Source: Acidobacteriota bacterium
GTDB lineage: Bacteria; Acidobacteriota; Thermoanaerobaculia; Multivoradales; SZUA-115
Direction: 5' to 3'
Assembly: GCA_003231035.1 (NCBI GenBank)
Contig: QIHU01000725.1
Location: 1-14,752, forward strand
Length of the DNA stretch: 14,752 nucleotides
Part shown: positions 1 to 14,752 of the stretch, piece after piece
Position numbering within the stretch: the first letter of the stretch is position 1
How the letters are laid out: each line of letters starts with the position of its first letter
Notes under the pieces: model-generated
Told to the model about the DNA's origin: nothing
Databases searched by the model: none
What the model saw: the letters and a program-made list of their open reading frames with translations, nothing else
Made by a program: the position numbers and the translations under genes

Positions 1-9200
<9,200 letters not shown>

Positions 9201-9204
<4 letters not shown>

Positions 9205-12200
9205 GCGAACGTAGTCCATCGACGAGCCAAGGCATGGGCTTGGACCGCGCCACGCTGGCGGCGAGGCTGCGCTCGCTGTCGCCGGCCAAGCGCGCTCTGT
9301 TCGAGGCCCAGCTCGCCAAACGGGGAATCGACGTAGGTTCGCTGATCATCCCTCCGCGCGGCGAGGAGCGTGAAGCCTACCCCCTCTCTTTCGCCCAGCA
9401 GCGGCTCTGGTTCATCCATCAGGTCAATCCGGCGAGCACCGCATACCACATCTCGACGCCGCGACGCATCCGCGGAGTGCGCCTCGATTGCGACGCTCTG
9501 AGCAAGGCTCTTTACGCCTTGGCCGAGCGCCACGAGACCCTGCGCACCACCTTTCGGCAAGGGGCCGGCGGCCAGCCGGAGCAGCAAGTTCACTCAGCGT
9601 GGCCGGGTCGGGCGGCGCTGGTGGACTTGACCGCCCTGCCCCTCGTGGGCCGCGAAGGCTGGGCGCGGCGGTTGGCGGCCCGCGAAGTCGAACAGCGGTT
9701 CGACCTCGCCCGTGGAGCGCTCCTGCGCGCCACCTCCATCCGCCTGGAGGCGACCGATCACCTGCTGCTCTTGACCATGCACCACATCGTCTCCGACGGG
9801 TGGTCGTTGGCCATTCTCTTTCGCGAGCTGCTCGCCCTCTATTCCTCCTTCGCGGCGGCCGGCGCTGCTGCGGCGGATCTGCCCGAGTTGCCGATCCAGT
9901 ACGTCGACTACGCGATCTGGCAGCGAGGCTGGCTGGTTGGCGAGGAACTCGAACGGCAGGTCGCCTATTGGAGCGAAGCGCTCGAAGGGCTGGCTCCCTT
10001 GCTGCCCTTACCACTAGACCGACCCCGCCCGCCGGTCCAGCGGCCCGACGGCGGTGGAGTCGCCTTGATCATCCCGCCCAGCCTCTTCGGCCGGCTGCGT
10101 CAATTGAGCCGATCGGCGCGGGTGACTCTCTTCGTCACTCTGCTGGCGGCCTACAAGGTGGTCCTCCGGCTGCGCAGTGGAGAGAGTGACCTAGCGGTTG
10201 GCGCGCCGGTGGCGGGTCGCAACCGGCCCGAGGTGGCGGGGCTAATCGGCTTCTTCATCAACACCTTGGTGCTGCGCACCGATCTGTCGGGCGATCCGAC
10301 CTTCCGGCAGTTGCTGGCGCGGGTACAGGCGGTGAACGAGGGGGCCAACATTCATCAAGATCTGCCCTTCGAGAAACTGGTCGAGGAGTTGGCTCCCGAG
10401 AGGTCCCTGCAACACAGCCCCCTCTTCCAGGCCAGCTTCGCCTACCAGGCGGATCCCCGGCTGGCCGCGGCCGCCGCCGGCCCCGGCGCCGCCGCACCGG
10501 CCGGGGCGGGGGTCGAAGTGACGTCGCAACCGGTCGACCGGGAGGTGGTGATCTTCGACCTGGCCGTCTCGTTGCTGGAGGGGCCGGACCGGGTCACCGG
10601 TTCCTTGAGTTATAAGAGCGACCTCTTCGATCAGACCACCGCGCAACGGATCGGGCGGGCCTTCTTGCGCACCCTGGCCGCGGCGGCGGCCGACCCGGAC
10701 GCCCCCATTTCGCGGCTGGGCGGCCTCTCGGCCGGCGAGCGTCAGCAGTTGCTGGTCGAGTGGAACGCTCAGGTCGAGGATCCGCCCGCACCCGCCTTGA
10801 CGCTGCACGGCCTCTTCGCGGTGCAGGCGCAGCGCACCCCCGACGCCGTGGCGATGAACTTCGACTTCGCCGGCCCCGCCTCGGCGACGGGGGAGATCAA
10901 CGGCCACCTGAGCTACGCCGAGTTCTACCGCCAGGCTACCGTCGTCGCGGCGCGACTGGCCCAGATTGGGGTGGGTCCGGAAGCGATCGTCGCCGTCGCG
11001 CTCGACCGTTCGCCGCGGCAGCTGGTGGCGATTCTCGGCGCCTTGATGGCGGGCGCGGCCTACCTGCCGCTCGATCCCGACTACCCGCCGCAACGGCTGG
11101 CCACGATGATGGAGGATGCCTGGTCTAAGACGCCGGCCGAGGGCGACCGCATCCTACTCACCGAGAGAGCGCGGCTCACCTCCGGCCAGCTTCCCGATGT
11201 GGAGGCACTCGGCGCCGTGGCTCTGAGCGTCGAAGAGGTGCTGGATGGCCAATCCGGCGAGCCCCCTCTTACCCGGGCTCCGGTGCTGCCGGATCATCCG
11301 GCCTACGTGATCTACACGTCCGGGTCGACCGGCAAGCCGAAGGGCGTAGTGATCTCGCATCGCGCCGCGGTGGGGCGCATCCATTGGGCCTCCCTTCACG
11401 ATGCGACGCAGCCGTTCAGCTACCTCAACAAAACGACGGTGAGCTTCGATGTTTCGGTGCTCGAGATCTTCCTACCGCTAGCGGTGGGCGGTCGCGTGGT
11501 GTTGATTCGCCCCGGCGGCCAGATGGAGGTGGATTATTTACTTACCACCATCGCCCGCCAGCGCCTCACCCATGTCGCCTTCGCCCCGTCGATGTACGCC
11601 GTCCTCCAAGAACATCCCCGGTTCGCCGCCGTGGGCCGCGGGATGGAGGTGCTCTACACCTCCGGCGAGGCGGTGGCCTCCTCCACCGCGACGGCGATGA
11701 CGGAGCGTTTCGGGGTCGAGTTCGTCAACCGCTATGGACCGACCGAATCGACCATCGGCATCCTCTCCTGGCGTTGCAGCCCCGGAGATGGGAGCCCGGT
11801 GGTGCCCATCGGCCGGCCGATCGCGGCGGCGCGGGTGCGGGTCGCGGATCGCGGGTTCAAAGCGCTGCCGATTGGGGTCGCCGGAGAGCTGGTGGTCGGC
11901 GGCCCCCTGCTGGCGCGCGGTTATCTCCACCGGCCTGGCCTGACCGCCCAACTCTTCGTACCGGACCCGGAGAGCGGCTCGCCGGCCGTCGAGGCCGGGC
12001 AGAGGCTCTACCGAACCGGCGACCTGGCCCGCTTCCGCGCCGACGGCGCCGTCGAGTTCCTGGGCCGGCTGGACCATCAGGTCAAGGTCCGTGGTTTCCG
12101 CATCGAGCTCGGTGAGGTCTTGGCGGCGCTCAACCTCCATCCGGCGCTGCGCGAAGCGGTGGTGATCGACCGCCGGGAGGCGGGCGGCGCGGTTCATCTG

Positions 12201-14752
12201 GTCGCCTATTGCGTGGCCCACGAGGGAGAGGAAGTCCCCGCGCCGAACGATCTGCGCGCCTTCCTGGCCACCAGCCTGCCCGAGTACATGGTGCCCTCCT
12301 ACTTCGTGACCCTGGCGGAAGTGCCGCGAGCCCCCAGTGGCAAGCTCGACCGCCGGGCGCTGCCGGAGCCGGAAGCGACGAGCACCGTCCGCGCGGTCGA
12401 AACCCTGCCGCGCGACGAGGTCGAGACGGCGGTGGCGGCGATCTGGGGGGAGGTTCTGGGCCTCGAGCGGATCGACGTCAAGGAGGGCTTCTTCGACCTC
12501 GGCGGCCACTCGCTGCAGCTGATCCGGGTGCAGAGCCAGCTGGCCGAGGCCTTTCCCGACCGCCAGCCATCGATGCTGGAGCTCTTTCGGTTCACCACCG
12601 TCGAGTCGCTGGCCACGTTGCTGCGCGGCGGCGAGGCGGAAAGCTCCCAGCAACTCTCGGCCACCCAGGTCGCCGTCGGCGCGGGCCGGGCGGCGCAACG
12701 CCGGCAACGGGCGCGAGAAGGCAACGGCGACATCGCCATCATCGCCATGTCCGGTCGCTTTCCCGGCGCCGACACCATCGAGGGGTTCTGGCGCAATCTG
12801 CGCCAGGGAGTCGAGTCGATCCACTTCTCAGACGACGTCGCCCTCCGCGCCGCCGGCATTTCGCAGGCTACGGTCGACAACCCTACCTTCGTGCCGGCGC
12901 AGAGCCGGGTGGAGGATATCGAACTCTTCGACGCGCCCCTCTTCCGTATGAGTCCGCGCGAGGCGCAGATTTCCGATCCCCAACACCGTCTCCTCCTTGA
13001 ATGCGCCTGGGAGGCGCTGGAGCAGGCGGGCTACGACCCGGATCTCTTCGACGACGCCATCGGAGTCTACGCCGGGGTCGGTTTGAGCCGCTACTGGATC
13101 GGCGCCTATTTCGTTCCCGGCCTCCTCGACGCGGTCGGCCATCTTCAGGTTAGCCTCTCCAACGACAAGGACTTCGCGCCCACCCGCATCTCCTACAAGC
13201 TCAACCTCAAGGGGCCGAGCGTCAATGTCAACACCGCCTGCTCGACCTCCCTGGTGACCACCCATCTGGCCTGCCAGGCGCTGCTCGCCGGCGAGTGCGC
13301 GATGGCCCTCTCGGGCGGCGCTTCGATCACCCCCGACGCCTCTCCAGGCTACTTCTACCGGGAGGGCGGGATCTTCTCACCGGACGGCCACTGCCGCGCC
13401 TTTGACGCCCAGGCCGGCGGCACCATCGGCGGCAACGGCGCGGCGATGGTCTTGCTCAAGCGGCTCGACGAGGCGTTGGCCGACGGCGACACCATCCACG
13501 GGGTGATCAAGGGTACGGCGATCAACAACGACGGCTCTCAAAAGATCGGCTTCACCGCGCCGAGTGTCGAGGGCCAGGCGGCGGTGATCGCCGAGGCGCT
13601 CTCGGTGGGCGGGGTGGAGGGGGAGACGATCGGCTACATCGAGGCGCACGGCACCGCCACGCCGCTGGGTGATCCGATCGAAATCGAAGCGCTGCGCGCC
13701 GTCTTCGGCGAGGGGCCCGAGAAGCGGATTGCCCTGGGCTCGGTGAAGACCAACTTAGGCCACCTGGGCGCCGCCGCCGGCGCCGCCGGTTTGATCAAGG
13801 CGACCCTGGCCGTACGGCATGGGGAGATTCCGCCGAGCCTCCATTTCGAGCGACCCAATCCGCGGTTGCGCCTCGACCAGAGCGCCTTCTACGTGAGCAC
13901 GCAGCTGGCGCCCTGGCCGCGGGTTCACGACGGTGGGCCGCGCCGCGCCGGGGTCAGCTCGTTTGGCCTCGGCGGCACCAACGCCCATCTGGTGCTCGAA
14001 GAGCCGCCAGCCGCTCGATCCTCGGGGCCGCCCCGGGAATTCGAGTTACTGATGCTCTCGGCGCAGAACCCCGAGGCGCTGCGGACGCTACGCTCGCGGT
14101 TGGCCGCTCATCTGGAGGCACGAGCGGAGGATGGGCTGGCGGAGTTCGAACTGGCCGACAGCCTGTTCACCCTGGCGGTCGGGCGCAAGCAGCTGCCGCG
14201 GCGCTGGGTCGCGGCGGTGGAGACCGTCCCCGAGAGGCTGGATGGGGCGATCGCACTGCTGCGCGACACTGTCCATTCCAAGGGCAATCTCGAGGGCGAT
14301 CCCAAGGCGGTGGGGGGAGCCTTCGAGGGCAACGCGGCGACCGACGCCGGAGGACGAGAGACCGTCTTCCTCTTTCCGGGGCAGGGTTCCCAAAGAGTGG
14401 GGATGGGACGGGCGCTCTACGCCGAGGGAGGAATCTTCGCCCAAGTGCTCGACCGCTGCTGCGACCATCTCGCCCCAGGGCTCGGGGTCGATCTGCGGAC
14501 CTTGCTCCACCCCGCGGCGAGCGACGAGGCGGCGGCGGCCCAGAGACTTCGCCAAACCGACCTGGCCCAGCCGGCCCTCTTCGTCGTCTGCTACGCCCTG
14601 GCCGAGCAGTGGCGCGGTTGGGGCATCGAAGCGGCGGCGGCCCTCGGCCACTCGGTCGGCGAGTATGTGGCGGCGACCCTCGCCGGGGTATTCCAACTGG
14701 AGGACGCCCTGGATCTGGTCGCCGAGCGGGGGCGGTTGATGGCCTCGATGGC
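9201..14752 (+). CDS. Hybrid NRPS–PKS subunit, 3'-partial: C-A-T-KS-AT...
   Basis: Second megasynthase subunit. The frame runs open from GTG 9201 to the right edge (1850 complete codons) with no stop. The start was chosen because AAGGAGG at 9190–9196 precedes it and it overlaps the upstream TGA as GTGA; the next in-frame ATG, at 9234, has no good ribosome site. Domains in order are an N-terminal helical stretch (about residues 14–44), C2 (LSFAQQRLWF, residues 62–71; HHIVSDG from residue 194), A3 (TSGSTGKPKG, from about residue 706), T4 (LGGHS, Ser residue 1104), KS2 (Cys residue 1347) and AT2 (GHSVGE, Ser residue 1818), where the window ends. C2 should take the chain from the PKS carrier at the end of gene 1, couple it to the A3 amino acid, and KS2 should then extend that with the AT2 unit. 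Any reducing domains lie beyond the window. The layout repeats that of gene 1. Substrate and product are unknown. Confidence 0.97.
9240..9335 (+). other. N-terminal helical segment of gene 2, possible docking element
   Basis: Residues 14–44, just before C2, contain LRSLSPAKRALFEAQLAKRG. This is a basic amphipathic helix pair of a kind common in front of condensation domains at subunit starts. Its positive charge complements the acidic tail of gene 1. A role in subunit recognition is inferred. Confidence 0.55.
9378..10755 (+). other. Condensation domain C2 (accepts PKS intermediate)
   Basis: Joins the polyketide-extended chain on T3 to the amino acid on T4. The motifs are LSFAQQRLWF (9384–9413), catalytic HHIVSDGWS (9780–9806), IGFFINTLVLR (about 10242–10274), HQDLPFEKL (about 10353–10379) and QHSPLFQASF (about 10410–10439). 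All are intact, and the sequence is LCL-like in form. An Ala/Gly/Pro-rich insert (about 10458–10510) interrupts the C-terminal half and has no counterpart in C1. Confidence 0.9.
10797..12360 (+). other. Adenylation domain A3, substrate unassigned, related to A2
   Basis: Complete domain: TSGSTGKPKG (11316–11345), FDVSVLEIF (11445–11471), YTSGEAV (11655–11675), NRYGPTESTIG (11727–11759), LYRTGD (about 12003–12022), RGFRIELGE (about 12090–12116) and SGK with its lysine at 12342–12344. My hand-aligned code is D-V-L-A-Y-S-R-I-G-K (codons at 11448, 11451, 11460, 11577, 11655, 11661, 11730, 11754, 11757 and 12342). It shares seven of ten positions with A2, including the rare Arg at 322, and differs at 239, 278 and 301. 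The substrate is likely related to, but not identical with, that of A2. I cannot name it. Confidence 0.9.
12410..12630 (+). other. Carrier domain T4 (PCP feeding KS2)
   Basis: EGFFDLGGHSLQLIRVQSQL carries the phosphopantetheine serine at 12510–12512. The following PSMLELFRFTTV matches PSMVDLFRLPTV after T2, so the two carriers that precede ketosynthases are paralogous. Confidence 0.92.
12732..14000 (+). other. Ketosynthase KS2
   Basis: Elongates the T4-bound chain with the AT2 extender. It begins IAIIAMSGRFPGA (12732). The catalytic residues sit in ordinary contexts: NTACSTS (Cys 13239–13241), EAHGTATPLGDP (His 13647–13649) and KTNLGHLGAAAG (His 13761–13763). It ends at FGLGGTNAHLVLEEPP. It shares long blocks with KS1, for example NNDGSQKIGFTAPS and SNDKDFAPTRISY against ANDKDFLPTRVSY, so the two are paralogues. 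Confidence 0.93.
14360..14752 (+). other. Acyltransferase AT2 (N-terminal part)
   Basis: Cut by the window edge. FLFPGQGSQRVGMG (from 14367) and GHSVGEYVAA (Ser 14652–14654) are the ordinary acyltransferase forms. The specificity motif (HAFH or YASH region) lies beyond the window, so the extender unit cannot be called. Confidence 0.92.

Noticed and set aside
9234..9236. ATG as an alternative start for gene 2
   Set aside because: No good ribosome site precedes it, whereas GTG at 9201 has AAGGAGG and the GTGA overlap.
11538..12824. Open frame of 428 codons on the - strand
   Set aside because: It is the antisense shadow of A3, T4 and the start of KS2; the + strand motifs are all intact there.

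Overview
The window is the interior of a hybrid non-ribosomal peptide synthetase / type I polyketide synthase (NRPS–PKS) gene cluster. It is almost entirely coding, all on the + strand, and holds parts of two giant multidomain genes. Gene 1 is open at the left edge and ends at 9204. Gene 2 begins at 9201 and is still open at the right edge. GC content is high, about 65–70% by eye. GTG is used as a start, and the domain style is that of large-genome bacterial natural-product producers (Myxococcota, Acidobacteriota and similar groups). The sequence alone does not settle the phylum.

Gene 1, domains in order: C-terminal half of an adenylation domain (A1, about 1–750), carrier T1 (about 805–1005), condensation domain C1 (about 1105–2415), A2 (about 2490–4040), T2 (about 4090–4300), ketosynthase KS1 (about 4399–5670), acyltransferase AT1 (about 5950–6960), structural plus catalytic ketoreductase halves (about 7190–8740), carrier T3 (about 8860–9070) and a short charged helical tail. 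Gene 2: short N-terminal helix, C2 (about 9378–10755), A3 (about 10797–12360), T4 (about 12410–12630), KS2 (about 12732–14000) and the start of AT2 (from about 14360). No frameshift or internal stop was found when both reading frames were translated through.

The inferred assembly order is [Ser] – [X + reduced malonate] – [Y + malonate ...]. A1 keeps the last six specificity residues of the serine code (I-S-L-V-D-K). A2 and A3 have related codes (D-V-C-S-Y-A-R-I-G-K and D-V-L-A-Y-S-R-I-G-K) that I cannot match to a textbook substrate. C-A-T-KS-AT-KR-T should turn an amino acid into a gamma-amino-beta-hydroxy acid, a statine-type unit. Gene 2 repeats the same NRPS-to-PKS order, so the product may carry two such units in sequence. 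The genes overlap by four bases (GTGA) with a Shine–Dalgarno inside the end of gene 1, so they should be co-translated and their proteins should dock in order.

There is no intergenic space, no RNA gene, no mobile element and no CRISPR array. The points most worth a second look are the unassigned A-domain codes, the departures from consensus in KS1, and the fact that the two otherwise parallel modules carry two different AT types.
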